From Arsukibacterium sp. (lineage in GTDB: Bacteria > Pseudomonadota > Gammaproteobacteria > Enterobacterales > Alteromonadaceae): a stretch of 64,000 nt of DNA. Shown piece after piece: positions 55,424 to 64,000 of this stretch; position 1 is the first letter of the stretch, and each line of letters opens with the position of its first letter. A model generated the notes under the pieces. The model did not search any database, was not told where the DNA came from, and saw only the letters and a list, made by a program, of their open reading frames with translations. The DNA is taken from positions 496,001 through 560,000 of the forward strand of contig NZ_JAGYIM010000019.1 of NCBI RefSeq assembly GCF_018402695.1, in the 5' to 3' direction. Made by a program: the position numbers and the translations under genes.

Positions 55424-56515
55424 TCAGCGGTTTTCGTCTGCCAGCGCTGCCAGTAAGTCAGCCTGGTGCTCCTGATTAAGCGGTTCCAGCACGAGTTCCA
55501 GATCGCCTTCCATCACTTCATTCAAGCGGTAAATGGTCAGGTTAATCCGATGGTCAGTTAGCCGCCCCTGCGGGAAGTTATAAGTACGGATCCGCTCAGA
55601 GCGATCGCCACTGCCGACCAGCGAACGCCGGGTCGACTCTTCGGTCAGCCGGCGTTTTTCATCTTCAGCGGCCTGAATTCGCGATTGCAATACACTCATC
55701 GCCCGCGCCCGGTTTTTATGCTGTGAGCGCTCATCCTGACATTCAACAATAATGCCGGTAGGTAAATGGGTTATCCGGATGGCTGAGTCGGTACGGTTTA
55801 CGTGCTGGCCACCCGCGCCCGAGGCCCGGTACGTATCTACTTTTAAATCAGCCGGGTTAATTTCAATCGCTTCGCTTTCCGGGATCTCAGGCATAATGGC
55901 CACGGTACAGGCCGAGGTATGCACCCGGCCCTGCGATTCGGTAGCCGGTACCCGCTGTACCCGGTGGCCGCCGGATTCAAATTTAAGTACGCCATATGCG
56001 CCCTCACCCTGCACACTGGCAATCACTTCTTTAAAACCACCATGTTCACCTTCACTGGCACTAATGACTTCCAGTTTCCAGCGCTGCCGCTCGGCAAAAC
56101 GACTGTACATCCGGAACACATCGCCGGCAAAAATGGCGGCTTCATCCCCACCGGCCCCGGCTCTGATTTCTAAAAAGCAGTTATTACTGTCGTTAGGATC
56201 TTTGGGTAGCAACAATAATTGCAGCTCTTTTTCCAGCTGCTCAATAGCCGCCCGGGCGCTCTTATATTCTTCCTGCGCCATTTCCCGCATATCAGGGTCG
56301 CTGTCTTTCTGCATTTCTTCAGCTGCTGCTAAATCCTGTTGTGCCTGGCGAAAGCGATTGAATGCTTTGCTGACATCTTCCAGCTGGCTGTATTCTTTAG
56401 ACAGCTCGCGAAAGCGTTTCTGATCGCCAATGACACCCGGGTCACTTAACAACGCCTGTACTTCTTCATGCCGTTCCACCAAGCCTTCCAGCTTGCGGTA
56501 TACCGATTCTTTCAT
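55424..56515 (-). CDS. prfA: Peptide chain release factor 1
   Basis: Releases the peptide at UAA and UAG stops. 363 residues (E. coli 360). The GGQ motif lies in [20 protein letters not shown], about residue 235. [14 protein letters not shown] holds the PxT stop-codon reading region (PAT) of RF1-type factors. [15 protein letters not shown] and [15 protein letters not shown] are further family marks. Lies 18 bp after hemA. Confidence 0.97.
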   Translation of the reverse strand: MKESVYRKLEGLVERHEEVQALLSDPGVIGDQKRFRELSKEYSQLEDVSKAFNRFRQAQQDLAAAEEMQKDSDPDMREMAQEEYKSARAAIEQLEKELQLLLLPKDPNDSNNCFLEIRAGAGGDEAAIFAGDVFRMYSRFAERQRWKLEVISASEGEHGGFKEVIASVQGEGAYGVLKFESGGHRVQRVPATESQGRVHTSACTVAIMPEIPESEAIEINPADLKVDTYRASGAGGQHVNRTDSAIRITHLPTGIIVECQDERSQHKNRARAMSVLQSRIQAAEDEKRRLTEESTRRSLVGSGDRSERIRTYNFPQGRLTDHRINLTIYRLNEVMEGDLELVLEPLNQEHQADLLAALADENR

Positions 56516-56533
56516 GTTAGGTCTGTTACCTGT

Positions 56534-57781
56534 TTAAATATCTAATAAACTGTTGATCAGTGCCTGCGGCTCACTGGCCTCTTGTTGCAGTAACTGACGG
56601 ATGGTTTTAGTGGGGCTGTGCATCAGCCGGTTACTCAGTTTGTTGGCCAGTTCAGTCAGCACCTTCTCCGCATCCTGGCCTGCCGCCAACTGATTAAGAG
56701 CCCGGCCCAGTAAGTCGGTTTTAATTTGTTCACAACGCTGTCGATAATCGCGCACCCAGTCAACGTTACCCTGTAGCTGCAGCCACTGCAGAAAATCTTC
56801 TGCCCCCAACCGGATCATGTCACCCGCCTGCTCCGCCGCTTGCTGGCGCGAGCTGACATTTTGCGCCACTATACTTTGCAAGTCATCTACCGTATATAAA
56901 TACGCGTCTTCGAGCTCACCTACCTGTTGTTCAATATCACGTGGCACCGCTAAATCGACCAGAAACATTGGCCTATGCCGGCGCTGCTTCAATGCCTGTT
57001 CAACCATGCCTTTGCCTACTATCGGCAAGGTACTGGCGGTAGAGCTGATCACAATATCAGCCTGCGGTAATTGCGCCGGCACCTGTGACAGTGTAATGAC
57101 TTTGGCATTAAACTGCTCCGCTAACAGCACTGCCCGCTCATAGGTGCGATTCGCCACTGTCAGCTCCCGAGCGCCCTGCTCGGCCAGATGACGTGCTACC
57201 AACTCAATAGTTTCACCGGCGCCAATCAACAGCACCCTGACCTTTTCCAGCTTGCCGAAAATTTGCTTTGCTAAACTAACTGCAGCAAATGCGACGGATA
57301 CCGCATTGGCACCGATATCGGTGTTGGTGCGGACGTCTTTAGCTACCGCAAAGGTTTTCTGAAATAAACGTTCAAATTGTGGATTGATGGTACCAGCCTG
57401 GCGGGACTGGTTATAGGCCTGCTTTACCTGGCCCAAGATTTGCGGCTCACCCAGCACCAGCGAATCGAGCCCGGCGGCTACCCGCATCAGGTGCTCGGCA
57501 GCCAGCCGATCATGATGCAAATACAGGTGGGGTTGCAGCTCATTGACGTTTAACTGATGAAATTGTGCTAACCAGGCAATTACCTGTTCCGCCTGGCTGT
57601 TTGTACCATTAAAATACAACTCAGTACGATTACAGGTCGATAAAATAACAGCATCGGTAACCGCCGTGGCTGTAGCCAGTTCACGCAAGGCTTCATGCAC
57701 CTGTTCCGGGGCAAATGCCACTTTTTCCCGTAAGCCAACCGGTGCTGTTTTATGATTTATGCCTAGTGCAAAGATGGCCAT
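56534..57781 (-). CDS. hemA: Glutamyl-tRNA reductase
   Basis: First committed step of C5-pathway haem synthesis. 415 residues from the ATG at 57781; an ATG at 57796 would add five residues, but MAIFALGINHKTAPVGLREK matches the family start. The catalytic cysteine lies in ILSTCNRTELYF (about residue 50) and the NADPH site in VLLIGAGETIELVARHL. Divergent from lolB across 80 bp, as in E. coli. Confidence 0.96.
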   Translation of the reverse strand: MAIFALGINHKTAPVGLREKVAFAPEQVHEALRELATATAVTDAVILSTCNRTELYFNGTNSQAEQVIAWLAQFHQLNVNELQPHLYLHHDRLAAEHLMRVAAGLDSLVLGEPQILGQVKQAYNQSRQAGTINPQFERLFQKTFAVAKDVRTNTDIGANAVSVAFAAVSLAKQIFGKLEKVRVLLIGAGETIELVARHLAEQGARELTVANRTYERAVLLAEQFNAKVITLSQVPAQLPQADIVISSTASTLPIVGKGMVEQALKQRRHRPMFLVDLAVPRDIEQQVGELEDAYLYTVDDLQSIVAQNVSSRQQAAEQAGDMIRLGAEDFLQWLQLQGNVDWVRDYRQRCEQIKTDLLGRALNQLAAGQDAEKVLTELANKLSNRLMHSPTKTIRQLLQQEASEPQALINSLLDI

Positions 57782-57861
57782 CACCTGTATCATCAAGTTT
57801 GTCAGGGGCGAATTGTACGAAAAACCCCATATTAAGAAAAGCGTAACTAAGGACTTTCAGC

Positions 57862-58467
57862 GTGTCAGTAACAATTAAGTGGTTAACTCTGGTCGCATTA
57901 CTGTTACTAACCAGTGGTTGCAGCCTGCTTTCCCAACCCGCACCAGCAAAAACGCTGGACAGTTCAAAGCGACTGGAGCGAATAACTGCTATTGAACAAT
58001 ATACGGTGCAGGCTTCTGTTGGCATTAAAACGCCGGATGAATCAGTCAGTGGTAACCTGACCTGGCAACAGCATAACACTGAACACTATAAAGCGCGGCT
58101 GGCTAATTTCTTAGGAATAAGCTTATTCGAGCTGACCAATAACGCTGATGGCAGCAGTATTCTGCTGCGCGGAGAGCAGTATCAGGCTGTCGATACCAGC
58201 AGCTTACTGTGGCAACTTGCCGGCTGGTCTATGCCGCTGGCCGATATGCCGCTGTGGCTTAAGGGTATGCCGGGGCAGGCGGCAACGGCCATCGAGTATG
58301 ACGAACTCGGCCGGGTTAAGGCGTTTCAGCTGGTAGATAGTACCGGTATTGCCTGGCAATTGCGCTATCAGAGCTTTTTTACCGATGAACTGGCCTTACC
58401 GCAAAAAATTAATTTAACCAGCGATGACACCAAAATTCGTTTTCATATCCGGAGCTGGCAATTATGA
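57862..58467 (+). CDS. lolB: Outer membrane lipoprotein LolB
   Basis: Receives lipoproteins from LolA and inserts them in the outer membrane. 201 residues from a GTG (AAGGA upstream). Signal peptide with lipobox LTSGC, Cys20. LTWQQHNTEHYKARLANFLG and WLKGMPGQAATAIEYDELGR follow the family pattern. Overlaps ispE by 4 bp (ATGA). Confidence 0.94.
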   Translation: MSVTIKWLTLVALLLLTSGCSLLSQPAPAKTLDSSKRLERITAIEQYTVQASVGIKTPDESVSGNLTWQQHNTEHYKARLANFLGISLFELTNNADGSSILLRGEQYQAVDTSSLLWQLAGWSMPLADMPLWLKGMPGQAATAIEYDELGRVKAFQLVDSTGIAWQLRYQSFFTDELALPQKINLTSDDTKIRFHIRSWQL

Positions 58468-59315
58468 CCTTAAGCCTGCCTGCCGTGGCCAAGCTCAATT
58501 TATTTTTACATATTACCGGGCGCCGCGCAGATGGCTACCATAACTTACAAACGCTATTTCAGTTACTGGACGTTGGCGATGAGCTACATTTTACCCCACG
58601 CGCCGATAATCAACTGAATTTGCAATGCAGTGATCCGACCTTGCAGGGGCCGGATAACCTGATCATTAAAGCCGGCCGTTTATTGCAGCAACACACCGGT
58701 TGCATGCTTGGCTGCGATATAGTGCTGGATAAAAAGCTACCGATGGGCGGCGGCCTTGGTGGCGGTTCATCCGATGCTGCCACCACCTTGCTGGCGTTAA
58801 ACACCCTATGGCAGCTAAAACTAAGCCAAGCACAACTGGCAGCACTGGGGCTGCAACTGGGCGCCGATGTGCCGTTGTTTGTCCGGGGTTTCAGCGCTTT
58901 TGCCGAAGGTGTAGGCGAAATATTAGTACCGGTGCACCTGCCTGAAAAAACCTATTTAGTGGTCACGCCGCCCTGCCATGTCAGTACTGCAGCGATTTTC
59001 CAGCATCCGGATTTAATCCGTAACAGCCCACCCCTTAGTCTGGATACGTTGTTTAGCAGTCCATGGCGCAATGATTGTCAGCCACTGGTCGAACAGCTGC
59101 AGCCGATTGTTGCATTAACCTTACAGTGGTTGGTAGAATATGCGCCGTGTCGAATGACGGGTACTGGCGCCAGTGTGTTCGCCGAATTTCCGGACGCGGC
59201 CAGTGCTCAGCATGCCCTAGCTCATCTGCCGGCAAGCTGTCGCGGATTTATTGCAAAGGGAGTCAACCAGTCGCCGGTAATGGCGGCGTTGGCAGATACG
59301 GAATTCAACGCCTGA
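58464..59315 (+). CDS. ispE: 4-diphosphocytidyl-2-C-methyl-D-erythritol kinase
   Basis: GHMP kinase of the MEP pathway. 283 residues (E. coli 283). AKLNLFLHITGRRADGYHNL carries the substrate site, PMGGGLGGGSSDAATTLL the ATP loop, and MTGTGASVFAEF the third GHMP motif. Works downstream of Dxr, encoded at 10-11 kb. Confidence 0.97.
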   Translation: MTLSLPAVAKLNLFLHITGRRADGYHNLQTLFQLLDVGDELHFTPRADNQLNLQCSDPTLQGPDNLIIKAGRLLQQHTGCMLGCDIVLDKKLPMGGGLGGGSSDAATTLLALNTLWQLKLSQAQLAALGLQLGADVPLFVRGFSAFAEGVGEILVPVHLPEKTYLVVTPPCHVSTAAIFQHPDLIRNSPPLSLDTLFSSPWRNDCQPLVEQLQPIVALTLQWLVEYAPCRMTGTGASVFAEFPDAASAQHALAHLPASCRGFIAKGVNQSPVMAALADTEFNA

Positions 59316-59376
59316 TGCCTGTAACAACGGCATTTAATGATTTAACCGGACTCACCACCGCCCTGAGGATCCTACT

Positions 59377-60321
59377 GTGCCCGACATGAAGGTTTTCGCT
59401 GGTAACGCCATACCAGATCTAGCTAACAAAATTGCCAGCCGTCTCTACATCAAACTGGGAGATGCCGACGTTGGCCGTTTCAGTGATGGCGAAGTTAGCG
59501 TACAAATCAATGAGAATGTTCGTGGTTCTGATGTATTTATTATTCAGTCAACCTGCGCCCCAACCAATGACAATTTAATGGAGTTAATTGTCATGGTGGA
59601 TGCATTACGCCGCGCTTCTGCCGGCCGGATCACTGCTGTCATACCTTACTTTGGCTACGCCCGTCAGGACCGTCGGGTACGTTCAGCCCGGGTGCCTATC
59701 ACCGCTAAAGTTGTCGCTGACTTCTTGTCCAGTGTCGGGGTAGACAGGGTGCTTACCGTTGACTTACATGCCGAACAAATTCAGGGCTTCTTCGATGTGC
59801 CGGTAGACAACGTATTTGCCAGCCCGGTATTGCTGGAAGACATGCGCAAGAAATCACTGGTATCACCGGTGGTGGTATCGCCGGATATTGGTGGTGTAGT
59901 CCGGGCCCGTGCCGTGGCCAAGCTATTAAACGACGCTGACTTAGCCATTATTGATAAACGCCGGCCAAAGGCCAACGTGTCGCAGGTAATGCACATTATT
60001 GGTGACGTCAAAGACCGCGACTGTATTATCGTCGATGACATGATTGATACCGGCGGCACCTTGTGTAAAGCCGCAGAAGCGTTAAAAGAGCAAGGCGCTA
60101 AACGGGTATTTGCGTATGCCACCCACGCGGTATTCTCTGGCAACGCCCCGGAAATTATCAGTAATTCGGTCATTGATGAGCTGATAATTACTGATACTAT
60201 TCCACTGTCTGAAGCCATGAAAGCCGTCAGCAAGGTGCGCCAGCTTACCTTAAGTGAACTGATGGCAGAGTGTATTCGCCGGATCAGCAACGAAGAGTCT
60301 ATCTCGTCAATGTTTGACTAA
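59377..60321 (+). CDS. prs: Ribose-phosphate pyrophosphokinase
   Basis: Makes PRPP from ribose 5-phosphate and ATP. 314 residues (E. coli 315). Starts at a GTG (GAGGA upstream), as the E. coli gene does. [20 protein letters not shown] is the catalytic flexible-loop region, [12 protein letters not shown] the signature, and [17 protein letters not shown] the PRPP-binding loop. Product is used by Gpt in the purine salvage cluster. Confidence 0.97.
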   Translation: MPDMKVFAGNAIPDLANKIASRLYIKLGDADVGRFSDGEVSVQINENVRGSDVFIIQSTCAPTNDNLMELIVMVDALRRASAGRITAVIPYFGYARQDRRVRSARVPITAKVVADFLSSVGVDRVLTVDLHAEQIQGFFDVPVDNVFASPVLLEDMRKKSLVSPVVVSPDIGGVVRARAVAKLLNDADLAIIDKRRPKANVSQVMHIIGDVKDRDCIIVDDMIDTGGTLCKAAEALKEQGAKRVFAYATHAVFSGNAPEIISNSVIDELIITDTIPLSEAMKAVSKVRQLTLSELMAECIRRISNEESISSMFD

Positions 60322-60341
60322 AACCGTTATCCGCTTTTACT

Positions 60342-60365
60342 AAGGCGCCTGTTGGCGCCTTTTTC
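60342..60365 (+). terminator. Rho-independent terminator after prs
   Basis: AAGGCGCC-TGTT-GGCGCCTT followed by TTTTC, 20 bp after the stop. Confidence 0.85.
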
Positions 60366-60472
60366 ATTTGCAGCTATCCGGTGCTGGTGGTAATATGTCG
60401 CGCCTTTTGAAGGGGCAATCAGGTTGGGGCTGGTCGCAAGCCGCAACAACAATCACTTTATTGGAGTACATC

Positions 60473-61090
60473 ATGTCTGATGCAATTTTCACGTTAACTG
60501 CAGAAGTCCGTACTGACCTGGGGAAAGGTGCGAGCCGCCGCCTGCGTCACGAAGACAAAGTTCCAGCCATCATTTATGGCGGACATAAAGATGCCTTATC
60601 TGTTACTTTAGAGCACTCTAAGCTGTTAAAAGCGCAAAGCTTTGAAGCATTCTACTCTCACATCCTGACCATCACTGTCGGTAAAGAGAAGATCCAGGCT
60701 ATCGTTAAAGATATGCAACGTCACCCGTACAAGCCAAAAATCATGCACGTTGACTTCCAACGCGTTGAAGCTGGCCACGAACTGACCACTATCGTTCCGA
60801 TCCATTTCTTAAACGAAGAAATGCCAATCAAAAAAGGCGGTGTAGTTATTCACGCCCTGAACGAAATTGAAATCAGCGTATTACCAAAAGACTTACCAGA
60901 GTTTATCGAAGTTGACCTGGCTGATGTTGAAGTAGGTACTACCTTGCACCTGACTGACATTAAAGCACCTAAAGGTGTTAGTTTTGTTCAGTTAAACAAA
61001 GGTGAAGGCCATGACCTGCCAGTGGTATCTGTGAACAAGCCTGCTGGTAAAGCCGTTGATACAGAAGAAGAAACTGAAACTGCTGAGTAA
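60473..61090 (+). CDS. rplY: 50S ribosomal protein L25/general stress protein Ctc
   Basis: Binds 5S rRNA. 205 residues from the ATG at 60473 (TTGGAG 6 bp upstream); the open frame back to 60368 is non-coding leader. The N-terminal L25 domain ([25 protein letters not shown]) is followed by the TL5-like C-terminal domain, so it is the long Ctc form, not the 94-aa E. coli form. The stop shares its last base with the pth start. Confidence 0.96.
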   Translation: MSDAIFTLTAEVRTDLGKGASRRLRHEDKVPAIIYGGHKDALSVTLEHSKLLKAQSFEAFYSHILTITVGKEKIQAIVKDMQRHPYKPKIMHVDFQRVEAGHELTTIVPIHFLNEEMPIKKGGVVIHALNEIEISVLPKDLPEFIEVDLADVEVGTTLHLTDIKAPKGVSFVQLNKGEGHDLPVVSVNKPAGKAVDTEEETETAE

Positions 61091-61692
61091 TGTCTGACGC
61101 ATTACCTGCCACTGTTCAGTTAATCGTGGGCCTGGGTAACCCGGGCCCCGAGTACCAGCATACCCGGCACAATGCCGGGGTCTGGTTTGTAGAAAAGCTG
61201 GCTCATGCCTTTAATGTCAGCCTGAAAAATGACAGTAAGTTCTTTGGTTATACCGGTAAATTCATTTGTGCCGGCCAGGAATATAAACTGCTTATCCCCT
61301 CTACTTATATGAATCTCAGCGGTAAAGCCGTATTAGCCATGGCGCAGTTTTATAAGCTGGCACCGGAAAACATTCTGGTGGCGCATGATGAGCTGGCGCT
61401 AGAGCCTGGCATTGCTAAATTTAAACTGGGTGGCGGCCATGCCGGCCACAATGGTTTACGCGATATTATGGCGCGTCTGAGTAACAACCCGAATTTTTAC
61501 CGGTTACGCCTGGGTATTGGTCATCCCGGCCATAAAGATCAGGTGACCGGTTTTGTGCTGGGCAAAGCCCCGGCCAGTGAACAAAAATTAATAGATGCCA
61601 GCATTGCTGAGGCAGTAAGTTGCTTTGACATTCTGGCGCGCGACGGCTTAGTAAAAGCCCAGCATCGCTTACACAGTTTTAAAGCCAGCTAG
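61090..61692 (+). CDS. pth: Peptidyl-tRNA hydrolase
   Basis: Frees tRNA from peptidyl-tRNA dropped by ribosomes. 200 residues (E. coli 194). [20 protein letters not shown] contains the catalytic His; [20 protein letters not shown] and [14 protein letters not shown] are the two signatures. The start overlaps the rplY stop (TAATG). Order prs-rplY-pth-ychF is common in gammaproteobacteria. Confidence 0.97.
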   Translation: MSDALPATVQLIVGLGNPGPEYQHTRHNAGVWFVEKLAHAFNVSLKNDSKFFGYTGKFICAGQEYKLLIPSTYMNLSGKAVLAMAQFYKLAPENILVAHDELALEPGIAKFKLGGGHAGHNGLRDIMARLSNNPNFYRLRLGIGHPGHKDQVTGFVLGKAPASEQKLIDASIAEAVSCFDILARDGLVKAQHRLHSFKAS

Positions 61693-61729
61693 CCCTGCGG
61701 CCAGCAACACAGCCTGAAGGAAAATTATT

Positions 61730-62821
61730 ATGGGTTTCAAATGTGGTATTGTCGGCCTGCCTAACGTCGGTAAGTCTACCTTGTTTAATGCGTTAACCAA
61801 GGCAGGCATTGAAGCAGCCAACTTCCCGTTTTGTACTATTGAGCCCAATACCGGCGTAGTACCGGTACCTGACTTACGGCTGGACAAACTGGCTGAAATT
61901 GTTAAACCGCAACGGGTCATTCCTACCACCATGGAATTCGTCGACATTGCCGGTCTGGTCAAAGGCGCCTCCCGCGGTGAAGGCCTGGGCAATAAGTTTC
62001 TGGCGAATATTCGCGAAACCGATGCGATTGGCCATGTCGTTCGCTGTTTTGATGATGAAAACATTATTCACGTTGCCGGTAAAATAGACCCGGCTGATGA
62101 CATCGATACTATCAATATGGAGCTGGTGCTGTCAGACATGGACAGCGCCGAGCGTGCTATTTTCCGGGTAAGTAAAAAAGCCAAGGGTGGCGATAAAGAC
62201 GCCAAAGCCGAAATACTGGTCCTGGAGAAAGTAAAAGCCCATTTAGAGCAAGGCAACACCTTACGCCAGCTGGAGCTGGACAAAGAAGAAAAAGCCCTGA
62301 TTGCCTATATGAACTTTTTAACCATTAAACCAACCATGTACATTGCCAACGTGACCGATGACGGCTTTGAAAACAACCCTTATCTGGATATCGTCCAAGC
62401 CATAGCGGATAAAGAAGGCGCCATCGTAGTGCCGGTTTGCGCCGCCATTGAGTCAGAAATTGCTGAGCTGGAAGATGACGAAAAAGCAGAGTTCATGACC
62501 GACATGGGCCTGGAAGAGCCAGGTTTAAACCGGGTTATTCGCGGTGGTTATTCGCTGCTGAGCTTACATACCTACTTTACCGCAGGGGTTAAAGAGGTGC
62601 GGGCCTGGACTGTCGCTATTGGCGCCACAGCACCACAAGCCGCCGGGGTTATTCACACCGACTTTGAGAAAGGCTTTATCCGCGCCGAAGTAGTGGGCTA
62701 TGATGATTTTGTTAATTTTAAAGGCGAAGCAGGCGCGAAAGAAGCCGGCAAATGGCGGCTGGAAGGCAAAGATTATATTGTAAAAGATGGCGATGTAATG
62801 CATTTTCGCTTTAACGTTTAA
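61730..62821 (+). CDS. ychF: Ribosome-binding ATPase YchF
   Basis: Obg-type P-loop protein that hydrolyses ATP and is linked to the oxidative stress response. 363 residues (E. coli 363). The P loop is [14 protein letters not shown], the switch region [18 protein letters not shown], the base-specificity site is changed from NKxD to the NVTDDG region, and the C-terminal TGS domain begins near [12 protein letters not shown]. Confidence 0.97.
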   Translation: MGFKCGIVGLPNVGKSTLFNALTKAGIEAANFPFCTIEPNTGVVPVPDLRLDKLAEIVKPQRVIPTTMEFVDIAGLVKGASRGEGLGNKFLANIRETDAIGHVVRCFDDENIIHVAGKIDPADDIDTINMELVLSDMDSAERAIFRVSKKAKGGDKDAKAEILVLEKVKAHLEQGNTLRQLELDKEEKALIAYMNFLTIKPTMYIANVTDDGFENNPYLDIVQAIADKEGAIVVPVCAAIESEIAELEDDEKAEFMTDMGLEEPGLNRVIRGGYSLLSLHTYFTAGVKEVRAWTVAIGATAPQAAGVIHTDFEKGFIRAEVVGYDDFVNFKGEAGAKEAGKWRLEGKDYIVKDGDVMHFRFNV

Positions 62822-62840
62822 TACGGTTTTTGCTTATGAA

Positions 62841-62870
62841 AAGCCGCTGCCATTGCAGCGGCTTTTTTTA
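62841..62870 (+). terminator. Rho-independent terminator after ychF
   Basis: AAGCCGCTGC-CATT-GCAGCGGCTTTTTTT, 20 bp after the stop. Confidence 0.92.
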
Positions 62871-62936
62871 TCGGCCCGGTTTTGCGTATAAAAACAGCAA
62901 ACACACCCGTCCAGAGCACTAAACGCAAAAAAACGG

Positions 62937-62965
62937 TTGACGCTAATATGTCAGATCAGCATAAT
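62937..62965 (+). promoter_or_regulatory. tRNA Met-Leu-Gln operon promoter
   Basis: TTGACG (62937-62942), 17-bp spacer, CATAAT (62960-62965), then ACGCGCC, a GC-rich discriminator typical of stringently controlled stable-RNA promoters. 30 bp before tRNA-Met. Confidence 0.8.
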
Positions 62966-62995
62966 ACGCGCCACTTGCTTAGGACAAGTTAGCGT

Positions 62996-63072
62996 GGCTA
63001 CATAGCTCAGCTGGTTAGAGCACAGCACTCATAATGCTGGGGTCGCAGGTTCGATTCCCGCTGTAGCCACCA
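62996..63072 (+). tRNA. tRNA-Met(CAT), elongator
   Basis: 77 nt with CCA. Acceptor GGCTACA/TGTAGCC; anticodon loop CTCATAA. The sequence is close to E. coli metT, so elongator rather than initiator or tRNA-Ile2. Confidence 0.96.
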
Positions 63073-63090
63073 CTTAATTTTCCTATGTTT

Positions 63091-63175
63091 GCGGGAATGG
63101 CGGAATTGGTAGACGCACTGGATTTAGGTTCCAGCGCCGCGAGGCGTGAGAGTTCGAGTCTCTCTTTCCGCACCA
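63091..63175 (+). tRNA. tRNA-Leu(TAG)
   Basis: 85 nt with CCA and a long variable arm (GCGCCGCGAGGCGT region). Anticodon loop TTTAGGT gives TAG; acceptor GCGGGAA/TTTCCGC has one G-U pair. Equivalent to E. coli leuW. Confidence 0.96.
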
Positions 63176-63200
63176 TAACAAGCAAGTAAGCAGTTTCTGC

Positions 63201-63275
63201 AGGGGCGTAGCCAAGCGGTAAGGCAGCGGGTTTTGATCCCGCCATGCCCAGGTTCGAATCCTGGCGCCCCTGCCA
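63201..63275 (+). tRNA. tRNA-Gln(TTG)
   Basis: 75 nt with CCA. Acceptor AGGGGCG/CGCCCCT; anticodon arm GCGGG-TTTTGAT-CCCGC, anticodon TTG. Completes the Met-Leu-Gln order of the E. coli metT operon, which also neighbours ubiF. Confidence 0.96.
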
Positions 63276-63282
63276 TATTTAG

Positions 63283-63307
63283 AAAACCCAGCCCCGGCTG
63301 GGTTTTT
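63283..63307 (+). terminator. Rho-independent terminator of the tRNA operon
   Basis: AAAACCCAGCC-CC-GGCTGGGTTTTT, 8 bp after tRNA-Gln. Confidence 0.9.
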
Positions 63308-63330
63308 GTTTATTAGCTCCGGTGTTAGTC

Positions 63331-63445
63331 CTGCCGGTTACAACTTCTTTTGTGCTCGCCACAGCAACTATTCCGGGCATCCTGCCCTACACCCCCTGGG
63401 CCAGCTAAAGCTGTTCAAACTCGTTCCGGACGAGTTTGTCCCTCG
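63331..63445 (+). repeat. Dispersed hairpin element, copy 2
   Basis: Plus strand: hairpin GGGCA-TCC-TGCCC, GGGCCAGCTAAAGCTG, TTCAAA, then hairpin AAACTCG-TTCCGGA-CGAGTTT and GTCC. Same order of parts as copy 1 at 48193-48286, with a 22-bp identical core. It fills the space between the tRNA terminator and the convergent ubiF stop. Confidence 0.7.
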
Positions 63446-63463
63446 CGCTTCGCACTCGGTCAG

Positions 63464-64000
63464 TTATTCGCTACCAACAGCATAGCGGGCAACCAGGGTT
63501 TTCAGCATGCTGCTGCGCGAGGCAACCGTCAGGGCCAGCTGGCGCAGGTTGCGCAGCGGGGCGATATCATTGCCAAATAGCTGATAAAAGCCATCCATAG
63601 TACTCATCATCAGTAAATTAGCCGGTTTACGTTTGCGCTGATAGCGGCTTAGCAACCCAGCGCTGCCAATATCCTGCTGTTGTTGGTGGGCGCTGATAAT
63701 CAGTTCAGTCAGCAGCTTTGCATCGGCAAAGCCAAGGTTTACCCCCTGCCCCGCCAACGGATTAATGGTATGGGCGGCATCACCTGCCAGCACCACTCTA
63801 CCCGAGTAATAACTGTTGGCATCCATCCGCGCTAACGGAAACCAGCTGCTACTCACTACTTCTACCTTTCCCAGCTGCGCAGGAAAAGCCTTTAGCAACT
63901 CCTGGGTAAGTTGCTCAGGCTTAAGGCCTGCCAACTGTTTTACCCGTGGTGTATCTTCATACCAGACTATCGACGCCTGCTGGCCTGGCAGCGGCAAAAA
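63464..64000 (-). CDS. ubiF: Ubiquinone synthesis FAD monooxygenase, C-terminal part (cut by right edge)
   Basis: UbiH/UbiF/VisC-type flavin hydroxylase of ubiquinone synthesis. About 178 C-terminal residues are visible, open at the right edge. VVLAGDAAHTINPLAGQGVN followed by LGFADA is the second FAD-binding signature; HTINPLAGQG fits UbiF, which hydroxylates the demethoxy-ubiquinone ring. The neighbouring Met-Leu-Gln tRNA operon also favours ubiF, as in E. coli. UbiH is the alternative. Confidence 0.85.
   Translation of the reverse strand, partial: FLPLPGQQASIVWYEDTPRVKQLAGLKPEQLTQELLKAFPAQLGKVEVVSSSWFPLARMDANSYYSGRVVLAGDAAHTINPLAGQGVNLGFADAKLLTELIISAHQQQQDIGSAGLLSRYQRKRKPANLLMMSTMDGFYQLFGNDIAPLRNLRQLALTVASRSSMLKTLVARYAVGSE

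Noticed and set aside
55752-56423. 223-aa plus-strand frame opposite prfA
   Set aside because: Antisense shadow of a highly conserved gene; Ser/Cys-rich with no family features.
59781-60290. 169-aa minus-strand frame opposite prs
   Set aside because: Antisense shadow with Ser/Thr-rich composition.

Overview
The window is a stretch of chromosome from a Gram-negative gammaproteobacterium. Gene content and order (lpxD-fabZ-lpxA-lpxB-rnhB-dnaE, rpsB-tsf-pyrH-frr, hemA-prfA-prmC facing lolB-ispE-prs, tRNA Met-Leu-Gln beside ubiF) follow the Escherichia/Shewanella plan. Small families such as DUF3192, DUF2789, DUF3301 and VF530/DUF2132, and moderate GC, suggest an Alteromonadales-type organism of the Rheinheimera/Alishewanella kind. 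The genus is an inference.

Layout. 1-16.4 kb (minus strand): a long envelope and translation block, rpsB-tsf / pyrH-frr / uppS-cdsA-dxr-rseP-bamA-skp-lpxD-fabZ-lpxA / lpxB-rnhB-dnaE (cut by the left edge), subdivided by Rho-independent terminators. 16.6-23.6 kb (plus): map, glnD, dapD, then cysZ and an MgtC/DUF4010 membrane protein. 23.6-29.2 kb: yqcC-truC-yqcA (truC has a one-base frameshift) and small conserved genes, ending at syd. 29.2-36.3 kb (plus): queF, a structured 413-bp intergenic region, a diguanylate cyclase, ppnN, xni, a DUF3192 protein and an HDOD-like protein. 36.4-39.3 kb: NAD-type isocitrate dehydrogenase, a VF530-like protein and a Sad-type aldehyde dehydrogenase. 39.3-42.6 kb: the accessory region, four small minus-strand genes each followed by a palindromic repeat in the same orientation. 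Two of these repeats resemble integron attC sites; no integrase is visible. 42.6-45.6 kb: purine salvage (deoB, deoD, gpt, a purine/nucleoside deaminase). 45.8-48.0 kb: a lipoprotein prolyl oligopeptidase. 48.1-48.6 kb: two tRNA-Phe genes and a truncated third. 48.7-57.8 kb: a hybrid histidine kinase, kdsA, sirB2, a REC-HD-GYP regulator, prmC, prfA, hemA. 57.8-62.8 kb (plus): lolB, ispE, prs, rplY, pth, ychF. 63-64 kb: tRNA-Met, tRNA-Leu, tRNA-Gln, and ubiF cut by the right edge.

How the genes work together. The left block couples lipid A synthesis (LpxD, LpxA, LpxB; KdsA lies elsewhere), outer-membrane protein assembly (BamA, Skp), envelope-stress proteolysis (RseP), phospholipid and isoprenoid precursors (CdsA, Dxr, UppS) and translation factors. 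The right block joins haem precursor synthesis, release-factor function, lipoprotein localisation, MEP-pathway isoprenoid synthesis and PRPP supply. Two cyclic-di-GMP enzymes with opposite predicted activities occur (GGDEF at 30.5 kb, HD-GYP at 52.9 kb).

Most notable for a second look: the cassette-like array at 39.7-42.3 kb; a ~100-bp dispersed hairpin element found 3' of both tRNA operons, one copy abutting a truncated tRNA-Phe; the leader-like region before the diguanylate cyclase; and the truC frameshift. All annotation is from reading the sequence; no searches were run.
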